NCBI GenBank assembly: GCA_039933315.1
Contig: JBDTOI010000094.1
Coordinates: forward strand, 1 to 15,455
Source of the DNA: DASXRU01 sp039933315
GTDB taxonomy: Bacteria > Acidobacteriota > Blastocatellia > Pyrinomonadales > Pyrinomonadaceae
Reading direction: 5' to 3'
Length of the DNA: 15,455 bases
In this document: positions 1-6,399 of the stretch, piece by piece
Layout: every line of letters begins with the position of its first letter
Numbering within the stretch: the stretch's first letter is position 1
Translations under genes and position numbers: made by a program
The notes under the pieces: model-generated
Database searches by the model: none
Told to the model about the DNA's origin: nothing
What the model saw: the letters and a program-made list of their open reading frames with translations, nothing else

Positions 1-22
1 GCCCCTTCTTTTTGCGCGACGG

Positions 23-54
23 AGAGGGGCGGCCACGGAGTGCCGCCCCTACAA
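23..54 (+). repeat. 32-nt palindromic intergenic repeat, copy 1
   Basis: A GC-rich palindrome with arms AGGGGCGGC (25-33) and GCCGCCCCT (42-50) around an 8-nt loop, followed by ACAA. The same 32 bases occur at 4241-4272 in the same orientation and at 4145-4176 as the exact reverse complement. Compact hairpin repeats confined to intergenic space are typical of REP-like elements. The family name and any mobilising enzyme are unknown from this window. Confidence 0.9.
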
Positions 55-133
55 TTCTTGCGGAGCCTTTCCGTTGGCGGCGGACCGCAAGCAGCGAAGC
101 AAATTACACTTTAAGACACTACTTCAGGGCAAT

Positions 134-152
134 CGCAAACTAACAGTTTGCG
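134..152. repeat. Perfect hairpin upstream of the WD40-caspase gene
   Basis: CGCAAACTAACAGTTTGCG has an 8-bp perfect stem and a 3-nt AAC loop. It lies about 50 bases before the start codon at 204, so it could sit in the 5' leader of the mRNA or serve as a dyad operator. There is no T-run after it, so it is not a standard terminator. It may also be another small intergenic repeat, but only one copy is visible here. Confidence 0.6.
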
Positions 153-189
153 TTACACTAGTGAAGGCGGCCGCAAAGTGACCCCAATG

Positions 190-194
190 GGAGG
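190..194 (+). promoter_or_regulatory. Ribosome binding site of the WD40-caspase gene
   Basis: GGAGG lies nine bases before ATG 204. This strong Shine-Dalgarno match supports 204 over the next in-frame ATG at 216. Confidence 0.75.
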
Positions 195-203
195 GATGAT
201 GCA

Positions 204-3200
204 ATGAGAAGAACTATGACGAGTTGCGAGAAAGTATCACGGGCCAGGAGGGGGCTCAAGCTCGCTTTGGGAGTAGTGATGTTGGCTGTCATCGCTATCG
301 GTGTTTCGGCGCAAACACCCTCTACCACGCCTCCCGACAAACGCGGTCTCGGCATCGACACTGGCACGCCCGCCAACACATCTCAGGCAGCGCCGCAGGC
401 AAGAGAAGCCAAACCCGAGCTCGTGCTGCAAACCGGCTACAACAATTTCTTCGGCGCGACGCGAATTGTTTTCAGTCCCGACGGGCGCCTGATCGCCACC
501 GCGACCTTTCGCAGCAGCACCATCAAACTCTGGGAGACAGCCACCGGGCGGGAATTACGCAACCTTTCCAGCGGCACGCAGAGCGCAATGGGCATGGCCC
601 CCTTTGTTGCTTTCAGCCGGGACGGCCGGCTGGTAGCCGCGGCCACCGGCAACAACTCGGTCAAGATCTGGGACGTGACCAGCGGGCGCGAATTGCAAAC
701 GCTTTCCGGTGGCGAGGGTTCAATGGCGGCCTCGCTGGGCGGCATTTACTTTATCGGCTTTACCCCCGACGGTCGCGTAGTAACCATCAGCGATGCCATA
801 AAAGTTTGGGACCTAACATCCGGACAGGTGCTGCGTGCGTTTGGTTCCGTGTCTCTCAGCGTTTCTGGTTTTTCCGGCGGTGATGGCGGCGCCGCGCTAA
901 GCCCCGATGGCAGCCAGCTAGCCACCGTCATGACCATGGGAGGCGAAAAACCGCAGATAAAGTTTTGGGAAGTGGGATCCGGACGGGAAGTGCGCTCAGT
1001 CGATCTCCCGGACAAGGAAATCAACAGCGCCGAAGTTTGTTTCACATCCGATGGGCGCGTGCTGTTCGCCGGGGCTATCGAGAAGCGTCTGAGGCTATGG
1101 GACATCACGGGGAAACAGACTGAGCGCGAATTGGGCCCGACTGTGAAGGACTTCAGCCTGATCAAGTTCAGCCGTGATGGCCGCCTGCTGGCGCTATCGG
1201 AAGGTTACAATATAAAAGTTTGGGAAACGGCGACGGGCCGCGAGTTGTCAACTTTCAAACTTCCCAATAGCGGCATCTTTGTTCAGGGTAATGCTTCTAT
1301 CAGTTTCAGTGACGACGGGAAGCGGGCAGCTACCGGAGGTTTTGATACGCCGACAGTGCTCTGGGAAACAGAAACCGGCAAGCAGTTGCTCCGTATGAAT
1401 GGCCGCACCAACATGGCCTACAAGGTGGCGTTCAGCGACGACGGTACACGCCTTTCCTCAGGCGGCCGCACGCGCTGGGATCTGCGCACCGGTCGTGGCT
1501 TGCGCATCAACGGGGCGCCGTCAGACAACAGACTCGGCATTCCCAGCCCGGATGGCCAGTTGCTGGCGGCCTTCGCGCCCAACAGCAATGTAGTTGCAAT
1601 TCTGGAGACGCCTACCGGGCGCCAATTGCAAACTTTGACACCGGCCAGCGGTGGAGGAGTCGTGCAACGCGCCGCCTTCAGTGCTGATGGCAGGATGGTG
1701 GTGACCACGTACGGCGCGAGTTCGGAACAGCTACAGAATCCCCTGACGGGCACTGGAGCCTCGAGCAACATGAACCAGATAAAGATCTGGGATGTTAAGT
1801 CGGGGCGGGAACTGCGCTCATTAACGGTCGCGAATGGGGTGACCGAAGTTGGGTTCAGCGCTGATGGTCGCTTGCTGGCCTCACTCGGTTCGATGGGGCA
1901 AATTTCGCTCTGGGATACTAATTCCGGGAGCAAGCTGCGGGACCTGAATTCTTCGCCGATGGACAAACTTGCCGCGATGGGCAATCCGGGTTCGATGGGC
2001 AACCTTGGCTCGATGGATCCCAAAGAGCTCGCAAAAATGGCAGGCAAGATGGGAAAGCCAGGGCAAGCTGGAAACATGCCGCAGATGCCGAACCTAGCAG
2101 ACATGACGGCCATGATAACGAACAGCATGGGCGCAATGTCGGCGGGGACGATGGGCCGATCCGTTACTTCAGTGGCCTTCAGTCCCGACGGGCGCACGCT
2201 GGCAACGGGCGGCGTTGAGTCAAAGTCGAATCTGGATCTGATGGCGATGAGCGGCCTGGGCTCGGGACAAAAGGGACAAAAGAAGAATTCCTCGCGGCCG
2301 CCTGATCCCGAGGAGATGATGAGGAACATAAAGTTCGAAGCCATCGGCCAGGTCGTACTTTGGGACGTCGCCGGCGGCCGCGAGATCGGAGCCCTCAAGG
2401 GTCACGGCAAAGGCATTACCCAGGTCGCTTTCAGTCGCGATGGGCGCCTGCTGGCTTCGAGCAGTACCGACAACACGATCAGGATTTGGGATGTGGCGGC
2501 GCAGAAGGAGCTGCGCACGCTTACCGGCCATTCTTCAAACATCGAGTCGCTCGACTTTAGTCCCGATTCCCGCTTGCTGGCATCGGCGGCCGATGATGGC
2601 GGCACCTTTCTCTGGGACACAGGCACTGGAGAACATTTGTTGACGCTCATCTCGCTCGATGATGGCAGCGAATGGATGGTGGTAACGCCACAGGGTCTAT
2701 TCGACGGCACGCCGGCTTCATGGAACCAGATCCTCTGGCGCTATAACCAGGACACGTTCAACGTGGCGCCCATCGAATGGTTCTTCAATGAGTTTTATTA
2801 TCCGGGACTGCTGGGTGAGATCCTGGCCGGCAAACGGCCGCGCGTGGCCCAGGATGTTTCCCGGAAAGATCGCCGCCAGCCAATAGTGAAATTATCGCTC
2901 AGCGGCGAGCCGGCGCCGGCATCCGGAGTCACTTCGCGCACAGTCAAATTAAGAGTCGAAGTCACAGACGCGCCCGCCGACAAAGATCATCCCCAGGGCA
3001 GCGGCGCGCGCGATCTACGTTTATTTCGCAACGGTTCTTTGGTCAAGGTCTGGCATGGCGATGTGCTGAACGGCAAACCAGCAGTGACGCTCGAAGAAGA
3101 GATTACCATCGCCGCCGGACCAAACCAGCTGACGGCCTACGCCTTCAACAAAGACAACGTTAAGAGCAAAGACGCCGCATTACCGCTAACCGGCGCCGAG

Positions 3201-4139
3201 GCTCTGAAACGCGCCGGCACCGCCTACGTCATCGCGGTGGGTGTAAACGAATATGCAAACCCGCAATACAATTTGAAGTACGCGGTGGCCGACGCCGAGA
3301 GTTTTGGTCATGGCATGCTTTCTCACCTTGCCGGTTATGAACGCGTGCTGGTGGTCCCCCTCATCAACGAGCATGCGACGAAAGCCAACATACTTTCCGC
3401 CCTCAGGCGATTGGCCGGCGCCACCGATCCGCCTTCTCTTAAACCTGGAGCGCAAATTTTCGATTCAATAAAACGAGCACAGCCCGAAGATACGGTGATC
3501 ATCTACTTCGCCGGGCATGGTACGGCGCAGGCGCAACGCTTCTACCTGCTGCCGCACGACCTGGGCTACACGGGCGATCGAACAAAGCTGAATGAGCAGG
3601 GTTTGCGGACCATTCTTGCAAACAGCATCTCAGATATAGAGTTGGAACAAGCGGTCGAAGGTCTGGTAGCCAACCATCTTTTGCTGATCATTGATGCCTG
3701 TAACTCGGGGCAGGCGCTGGAGGCGGAGGAGAAACGCCGCGGGCCGATGAACTCCAAAGGGCTGGCCCAGCTGGCTTACGAGAAGGGCATGTACATACTT
3801 ACCGCGGCGCAGAGCTATCAGGCAGCACTGGAAACGGCACAACTTGGCCACGGACTACTGACGTACGCGCTGGTTGAGGAAGGTCTGAAGACCGGAATCG
3901 CTGACAGCGAACCGAAGGATGGAATACTCATCGCGAGGGAGTGGTTGGACTTTGCCACCGAGCGTGTGCCGCAGATGCAGGAAGAGAAGATGAAACAAGC
4001 GCGCGGCATGGGGCTGGAGCTGACTTTCACCGAAGGCGAACAGAACATCGCCGATCCGCTGAAGCGCAGCGTCCAACGCCCGCGCGTTTTCTACCGTCGC
4101 GAGTTGGAAGCCAACCCGCTGATAGTGGCGAAACCGTGA
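204..4139 (+). CDS. Exported WD40-repeat protein with C-terminal caspase-like (peptidase C14) domain
   Basis: The 1311-residue protein begins with a signal peptide: basic residues to about 16, a hydrophobic run at 18-34, and likely cleavage after VSA at 36. Residues about 75-815 hold fourteen recognisable WD40 repeats, with motifs such as FSPDGRL and IKIWDVKSGREL, enough for two seven-bladed propellers. Residues about 586-650 are a Met/Gly-rich insert. A linker (SEWMVVTPQGLFDG) and a probable beta-sandwich segment (about 894-996) follow. The caspase-like domain starts near 1007 (YVIAVGVNEY). His1105 in YFAGHG and Cys1166 in IIDACNSG are the expected catalytic pair, and GHGLLTYAL matches the later p10-like part. 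Family knowledge predicts a cysteine endopeptidase, usually cleaving after Arg/Lys or Asp, with the propeller binding partners. The substrate is unknown. The signal peptide implies action outside the cytoplasm, unlike most caspase-like defence effectors. The gene stands alone and converges on the SIMPL gene. Confidence 0.93.
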   Translation: MRRTMTSCEKVSRARRGLKLALGVVMLAVIAIGVSAQTPSTTPPDKRGLGIDTGTPANTSQAAPQAREAKPELVLQTGYNNFFGATRIVFSPDGRLIATATFRSSTIKLWETATGRELRNLSSGTQSAMGMAPFVAFSRDGRLVAAATGNNSVKIWDVTSGRELQTLSGGEGSMAASLGGIYFIGFTPDGRVVTISDAIKVWDLTSGQVLRAFGSVSLSVSGFSGGDGGAALSPDGSQLATVMTMGGEKPQIKFWEVGSGREVRSVDLPDKEINSAEVCFTSDGRVLFAGAIEKRLRLWDITGKQTERELGPTVKDFSLIKFSRDGRLLALSEGYNIKVWETATGRELSTFKLPNSGIFVQGNASISFSDDGKRAATGGFDTPTVLWETETGKQLLRMNGRTNMAYKVAFSDDGTRLSSGGRTRWDLRTGRGLRINGAPSDNRLGIPSPDGQLLAAFAPNSNVVAILETPTGRQLQTLTPASGGGVVQRAAFSADGRMVVTTYGASSEQLQNPLTGTGASSNMNQIKIWDVKSGRELRSLTVANGVTEVGFSADGRLLASLGSMGQISLWDTNSGSKLRDLNSSPMDKLAAMGNPGSMGNLGSMDPKELAKMAGKMGKPGQAGNMPQMPNLADMTAMITNSMGAMSAGTMGRSVTSVAFSPDGRTLATGGVESKSNLDLMAMSGLGSGQKGQKKNSSRPPDPEEMMRNIKFEAIGQVVLWDVAGGREIGALKGHGKGITQVAFSRDGRLLASSSTDNTIRIWDVAAQKELRTLTGHSSNIESLDFSPDSRLLASAADDGGTFLWDTGTGEHLLTLISLDDGSEWMVVTPQGLFDGTPASWNQILWRYNQDTFNVAPIEWFFNEFYYPGLLGEILAGKRPRVAQDVSRKDRRQPIVKLSLSGEPAPASGVTSRTVKLRVEVTDAPADKDHPQGSGARDLRLFRNGSLVKVWHGDVLNGKPAVTLEEEITIAAGPNQLTAYAFNKDNVKSKDAALPLTGAEALKRAGTAYVIAVGVNEYANPQYNLKYAVADAESFGHGMLSHLAGYERVLVVPLINEHATKANILSALRRLAGATDPPSLKPGAQIFDSIKRAQPEDTVIIYFAGHGTAQAQRFYLLPHDLGYTGDRTKLNEQGLRTILANSISDIELEQAVEGLVANHLLLIIDACNSGQALEAEEKRRGPMNSKGLAQLAYEKGMYILTAAQSYQAALETAQLGHGLLTYALVEEGLKTGIADSEPKDGILIAREWLDFATERVPQMQEEKMKQARGMGLELTFTEGEQNIADPLKRSVQRPRVFYRRELEANPLIVAKP

Positions 4140-4144
4140 AAGGA

Positions 4145-4176
4145 TTGTAGGGGCGGCACTCCGTGGCCGCCCCTCT
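4145..4176 (-). repeat. 32-nt palindromic intergenic repeat, copy 2 (inverted)
   Basis: This is the exact reverse complement of copies 1 and 3. It starts five bases after the stop codon of the WD40-caspase gene. The 9-bp GC-rich stem (4149-4157 with 4166-4174) could end or pause transcription or protect the mRNA 3' end, although no long T-run follows. An alternative small hairpin, CCTCTT-CGGC-AAGAGG (4172-4187), overlaps its distal arm. Confidence 0.9.
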
Positions 4177-4240
4177 TCGGCAAGAGGAAGGGGTGCCTTG
4201 TAGGTAAGTTGAAGGGTGCGGACCTGGTCGTGCAAAAAGT

Positions 4241-4272
4241 AGAGGGGCGGCCACGGAGTGCCGCCCCTACAA
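4241..4272 (+). repeat. 32-nt palindromic intergenic repeat, copy 3
   Basis: Identical to copy 1 over 32 bases and the reverse complement of copy 2. It lies 16 bases beyond the stop codon of the minus-strand SIMPL gene, so on that strand it forms a 3' hairpin just after the coding region. Confidence 0.9.
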
Positions 4273-4288
4273 ATGTTTAGCCGAATGG

Positions 4289-5026
4289 CTAGTCCACTGC
4301 GAAGCCGATGTTCACCACCGCGGTAATGTCTTTGTCGATCGAAGACGTGTCGTTCATGCCGCTGTCGGACACTTCGTTTGAGTCGGCGGGAGTGATCTGC
4401 AGTACGCCCATGCGCGCGGTGCGCACAGCGCCGACGCTGCTGCCTGTACTCTGCGCCACCTGCCTGGCCCTTTCCAAAGCGTCCTTGGCCGCTGCGCCCA
4501 GCATCTCGATTTTCTCGGGGCCCAGTTTGGTGTAGAGATATTGCGGCGCCATCGATTCGATCAAAATGCCCTGGTTTATTAACTCAGTCGCCTGTCTCGC
4601 GATTTGCGCAATCTTCTCTACGTCATTCGATCGTACTTCCAGTTCCTGACGCAGCGAGTAGCCGGTGATTTGCCCGGTGTCCTCTCCATCCGCATTCTTG
4701 CCATGCAGCGTGTCAGAAGTAATTGACGAGATGGTGATCTGATTTTCGGCTATTCCTTTGCTGATCAGGTAAGACTTCACCCGCGGCACATTCTCGGAGA
4801 GGGAGCGGTACGCGTCAGCCAGAGTAGTCGCTTGATACGAGATAGCGGACTTCCAGATCACGAGATCGGACTTAATGCGCTTGCGGGCTGAGCCGGTGAC
4901 CACGATGGTCTGATCGCCTCGTTTGCCTTTAACAAAAGCGTAGCCGCCGATGATGGAGGCCAGCACCAGCCCGATAGCCAATGCCACTCCGGCCCCGAAC
5001 CCTGATCCAAATCGTCCATCGCTCAT
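4289..5026 (-). CDS. SIMPL/DUF541 domain-containing membrane-anchored protein
   Basis: A 245-residue protein. Residues about 9-29 form one hydrophobic segment that anchors it in the inner membrane, or acts as an uncleaved signal, leaving the rest outside the cytoplasm. The remainder matches the SIMPL (DUF541, YggE/BP26-like) family: an opening IVVTGSA strand, a helix with SENVPRVKSYLISKGI, then ITGYSLRQELEV, the LGPEKIEML stretch, the alanine-rich AAAKDALERARQVA helix, and a closing strand AVVNIGFAVD. Family members form oligomeric periplasmic or outer-surface assemblies with poorly defined roles, including stress tolerance, and no enzymatic residues are known. ATG 5026 was chosen because AGGA lies about ten bases upstream and the membrane segment then sits close to the N-terminus. 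An upstream in-frame ATG at 5089 would add 21 unconvincing residues. The gene is downstream of the acetyltransferase on the same strand, with a gap of about 105 bases. Confidence 0.88.
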   Translation of the reverse strand: MSDGRFGSGFGAGVALAIGLVLASIIGGYAFVKGKRGDQTIVVTGSARKRIKSDLVIWKSAISYQATTLADAYRSLSENVPRVKSYLISKGIAENQITISSITSDTLHGKNADGEDTGQITGYSLRQELEVRSNDVEKIAQIARQATELINQGILIESMAPQYLYTKLGPEKIEMLGAAAKDALERARQVAQSTGSSVGAVRTARMGVLQITPADSNEVSDSGMNDTSSIDKDITAVVNIGFAVD

Positions 5027-5035
5027 AGTGGGGGA

Positions 5036-5040
5036 TTCCT
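5036..5040 (-). promoter_or_regulatory. Ribosome binding site of the SIMPL gene
   Basis: On the minus strand AGGAA precedes ATG 5026 by nine bases. It favours this start over the in-frame ATG at 5089. Confidence 0.6.
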
Positions 5041-5059
5041 TTCGTGTCCAAAAAACGAA

Positions 5060-5087
5060 GCCGCACAATACACCAGGAAGGTGCGGC
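5060..5087. repeat. Inverted repeat in the leader of the SIMPL gene
   Basis: GCCGCAC (5060-5066) and GTGCGGC (5081-5087) are perfect inverted partners around a 14-nt loop. The element lies 34-61 bases before the preferred SIMPL start, so it could be a leader hairpin or a dyad for a regulator. A chance match is possible at this stem length. Confidence 0.35.
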
Positions 5088-5109
5088 ACTCAAAGGTTTC
5101 GCGAGGACA

Positions 5110-5126
5110 CAACCCCGTTGGGGTTG
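5110..5126. repeat. Short hairpin just after the acetyltransferase stop
   Basis: CAACCCCGTTGGGGTTG gives a 7-bp perfect stem with a 3-nt loop. On the minus strand it begins five bases after the acetyltransferase stop codon, between that gene and the SIMPL gene. It could partly terminate or process a joint transcript. No U-tract follows, and it may be another small intergenic repeat. Confidence 0.5.
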
Positions 5127-5131
5127 GACAT

Positions 5132-6097
5132 TTATCGCCAATCATCGATGACGTAAACGCCTGCCCGGTTGTATCCGGGTTCATTTGGCCGATGCATGGC
5201 CACTCCCTGAATGTCGGTGCGGAAGGCGCGGGCCATCATTTGGGCGTAGGCTTCCTGGCGCGCAGTGTTGACCCCGGCCACGATGCGTGACAATCCACGT
5301 GTTGCGGCCATGTCTTCACAGGCGTCGAGCAACAGTTCGAAAGCGCGCGCTGCCCCGGGACCGGAACGCACGGCGGCAAATTTAATGTAGCAGGTACCGC
5401 TGCCCGCCTCTGTATTTGGCCCGCAGTGGCAGACGGCTAATCCGTTCAGGGTTGAACCGTCCCACAGCAGCACCGTCTCACCCAGATTTTGATCGGCCAC
5501 GGCCCTGATCTCCCTCGTTACATCCAGACCTTCATAAACGGAGTCGGTAAGTTGGCGGCATGTGGCGAGGGTGGTATCTGCTTCACTTTGCGAGAATGCC
5601 GACCATTGCGCCGCGCGGTTGGACCGAACAATTGGCTTTGACATGACCGCGGTCAGGAAGCGCGGCCAGAAACCAAACTTCTGGTACAGGCCAACGTGCT
5701 TCTGGCTTTGGGCAAACGTGAAGAGGCCAGCATGTTTGGTGCCCCACTTCCCGAAACACTCTATGATCGGTTCCATGAGACGTTTACCAACACCATGGTC
5801 CCAGTGGTCAGGACGGATTGTGATTGGACCAAAGAACCCAACGCTGCCCCAGTTAGTCGCAAAGTTTGAACCTATGAATTCTCCATCCACTTCGGCCCCG
5901 AATGCCGCTGCCGGATCAGCCAGCCAGCGCGTCTTAACATAGTTGGCATCACCCATGAACATCGAGGGATCAGGAAGGTCCAGAAACGTGCCAAAGGCCA
6001 TGCGCATGGTTTGGTCGGCGGCCGGCAGATCGCTTTCCTGGAGGGGTCGCACCAGGATGTCTGCTTCCAGGGCTACTTTTTCTGGTTGAGTTTCCAT
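5132..6097 (-). CDS. GNAT-family N-acetyltransferase (tandem GNAT-like domains)
   Basis: As called, 321 residues. The N-terminal half is a GNAT fold: DILVRPLQESDLPAAD opens it, VGFFGPITIRPDHWDHGVGKR (residues about 86-106) is the acetyl-CoA-binding motif A with the pyrophosphate-loop sequence HGVGK, and VGLYQKFGFWPRF is motif B. The C-terminal half (GLAVCHCGP, FAAVRSGPGAARAFELLL, then ARQEAYAQMMARAFRT) resembles a second, weaker GNAT-like domain, as in other two-domain GNAT proteins of about 300 residues. The enzyme should transfer an acetyl or related acyl group from CoA to an amine in the cytoplasm. The acceptor cannot be told. An in-frame ATG at 6142 would add 15 residues (RQASRTSALYVQNA region), but these use AGA, CTA and GCA codons unlike the rest and abut a palindromic repeat, so I prefer 6097. 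Neither start has a good ribosome binding site. Confidence 0.87.
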   Translation of the reverse strand: METQPEKVALEADILVRPLQESDLPAADQTMRMAFGTFLDLPDPSMFMGDANYVKTRWLADPAAAFGAEVDGEFIGSNFATNWGSVGFFGPITIRPDHWDHGVGKRLMEPIIECFGKWGTKHAGLFTFAQSQKHVGLYQKFGFWPRFLTAVMSKPIVRSNRAAQWSAFSQSEADTTLATCRQLTDSVYEGLDVTREIRAVADQNLGETVLLWDGSTLNGLAVCHCGPNTEAGSGTCYIKFAAVRSGPGAARAFELLLDACEDMAATRGLSRIVAGVNTARQEAYAQMMARAFRTDIQGVAMHRPNEPGYNRAGVYVIDDWR

Positions 6098-6145
6098 GGC
6101 GTTCTGAACGTATAGTGCGGAAGTTCTGCTTGCTTGTCTCATTCA

Positions 6146-6165
6146 CACCTGGCTTCAGCCAGGTG
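6146..6165. repeat. Perfect 20-nt palindromic element
   Basis: CACCTGGCTTCAGCCAGGTG is self-complementary apart from the central TC: nine pairs around a 2-nt centre, or eight with a TTCA loop. It lies 48 bases upstream of the preferred acetyltransferase start. Its centre, GCTTCAGC (GCTGAAGC on the other strand), recurs in the right arm of the long inverted repeat at 6341-6367, which suggests related REP-like elements. Confidence 0.75.
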
Positions 6166-6193
6166 ATCAGAGGCAGCTATTAATTCATAACCG

Positions 6194-6224
6194 TTGTAAC
6201 GGTTTACCGCTGAAACCGTTACAA
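6194..6224. repeat. 12-bp perfect inverted repeat
   Basis: TTGTAACGGTTT (6194-6205) and AAACCGTTACAA (6213-6224) are perfect inverted partners around the 7-nt loop ACCGCTG. Beyond one mismatch, three more outer pairs (6190-6192 with 6226-6228) extend the stem. It may be a further small repeat or a strong operator-like dyad upstream of the acetyltransferase. Confidence 0.8.
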
Positions 6225-6249
6225 GGGTAACAATATACCTGGCTCATCA

Positions 6250-6367
6250 ATGTCCGACATGCTTTAGCTTGTCGTCGCGATTCGCAAACACTCAGCAATG
6301 ATACTACCCGTAACGTCCCACATTGAGAGTTCCCAAGCTAGACGACAAGCTGAAGCATGTCGGACAT
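6250..6367. repeat. 27-nt inverted repeat pair with 64-nt loop (REP-pair or MITE-like)
   Basis: The arms 6250-6276 and 6341-6367 are complementary at 26 of 27 positions. The one mismatch (T6265 opposite G6352) would be a G-U wobble in RNA, so the transcript could form an unbroken 27-bp stem. Each arm is also an imperfect palindrome (GACAAGCT-GA-AGCATGTC with one mismatch), like paired REP units. The element ends about 32 bases beyond the glucan synthase stop codon, so on the minus strand it could act as a 3' hairpin, attenuator or stabiliser. No target-site duplication is evident. Confidence 0.88.
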
Positions 6368-6399
6368 CGGTGTGAATGAGATTCTCCATGCTGCTGGCC

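Larger units (their letters stand above)
1..203. other. Left-edge intergenic region with two palindromic elements
   Basis: This stretch before the WD40-caspase gene has no convincing gene. It contains one copy of the 32-nt GC-rich repeat (23-54), a small perfect hairpin (134-152) and the ribosome binding site of the next gene (190-194). I could not pick a convincing sigma-70 promoter. Several AT-richer stretches between about 100 and 160 could hold one, but none has two good boxes at proper spacing. Confidence 0.6.
4145..4272. terminator. Possible bidirectional terminator: inverted repeat pair between convergent genes
   Basis: Copies 2 and 3 of the 32-nt repeat are perfect inverted partners (4145-4176 with 4241-4272) around a 64-nt spacer. 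Each copy also folds on itself. They fill the gap between the convergent caspase gene (stop at 4139) and SIMPL gene (stop at 4289), where a terminator for both strands is expected. Neither hairpin is followed by a clear U-tract, so intrinsic termination is only inferred. Confidence 0.4.
6098..6399. other. Repeat-dense intergenic region between the glucan synthase and the acetyltransferase
   Basis: This gap lies between two genes on the same strand and shows no convincing coding sequence on either strand. Most of it is built from three unrelated palindromic elements: 6146-6165, 6194-6224 and the long inverted pair 6250-6367. The minus-strand promoter of the acetyltransferase is probably within the AT-rich patch around 6175-6195, but no clear pair of boxes could be assigned. 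Confidence 0.65.

Noticed and set aside
1418..2398. Open frame of 326 codons on the minus strand inside the WD40 region
   Set aside because: It lies wholly antisense to a gene with clear WD40 repeats. Its protein is rich in Pro, Ser and Arg with no recognisable domain, and it follows from periodic codon use on the opposite strand.
204..4139. Caspase-gasdermin or other anti-phage module
   Set aside because: The caspase-like domain is intact, but the protein carries a signal peptide. The neighbours are a SIMPL protein, an acetyltransferase and a glucan synthase, with no gasdermin, nuclease or sensor gene nearby.
23..4272. CRISPR array
   Set aside because: The 32-nt repeat occurs only three times, in both orientations and far apart, with no regular spacers and no cas genes.
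6250..6367. Insertion sequence remnant
   Set aside because: There are terminal inverted repeats but only 64 bases between them, no transposase fragment and no visible target-site duplication, so a REP-pair or MITE-like repeat is the safer call.
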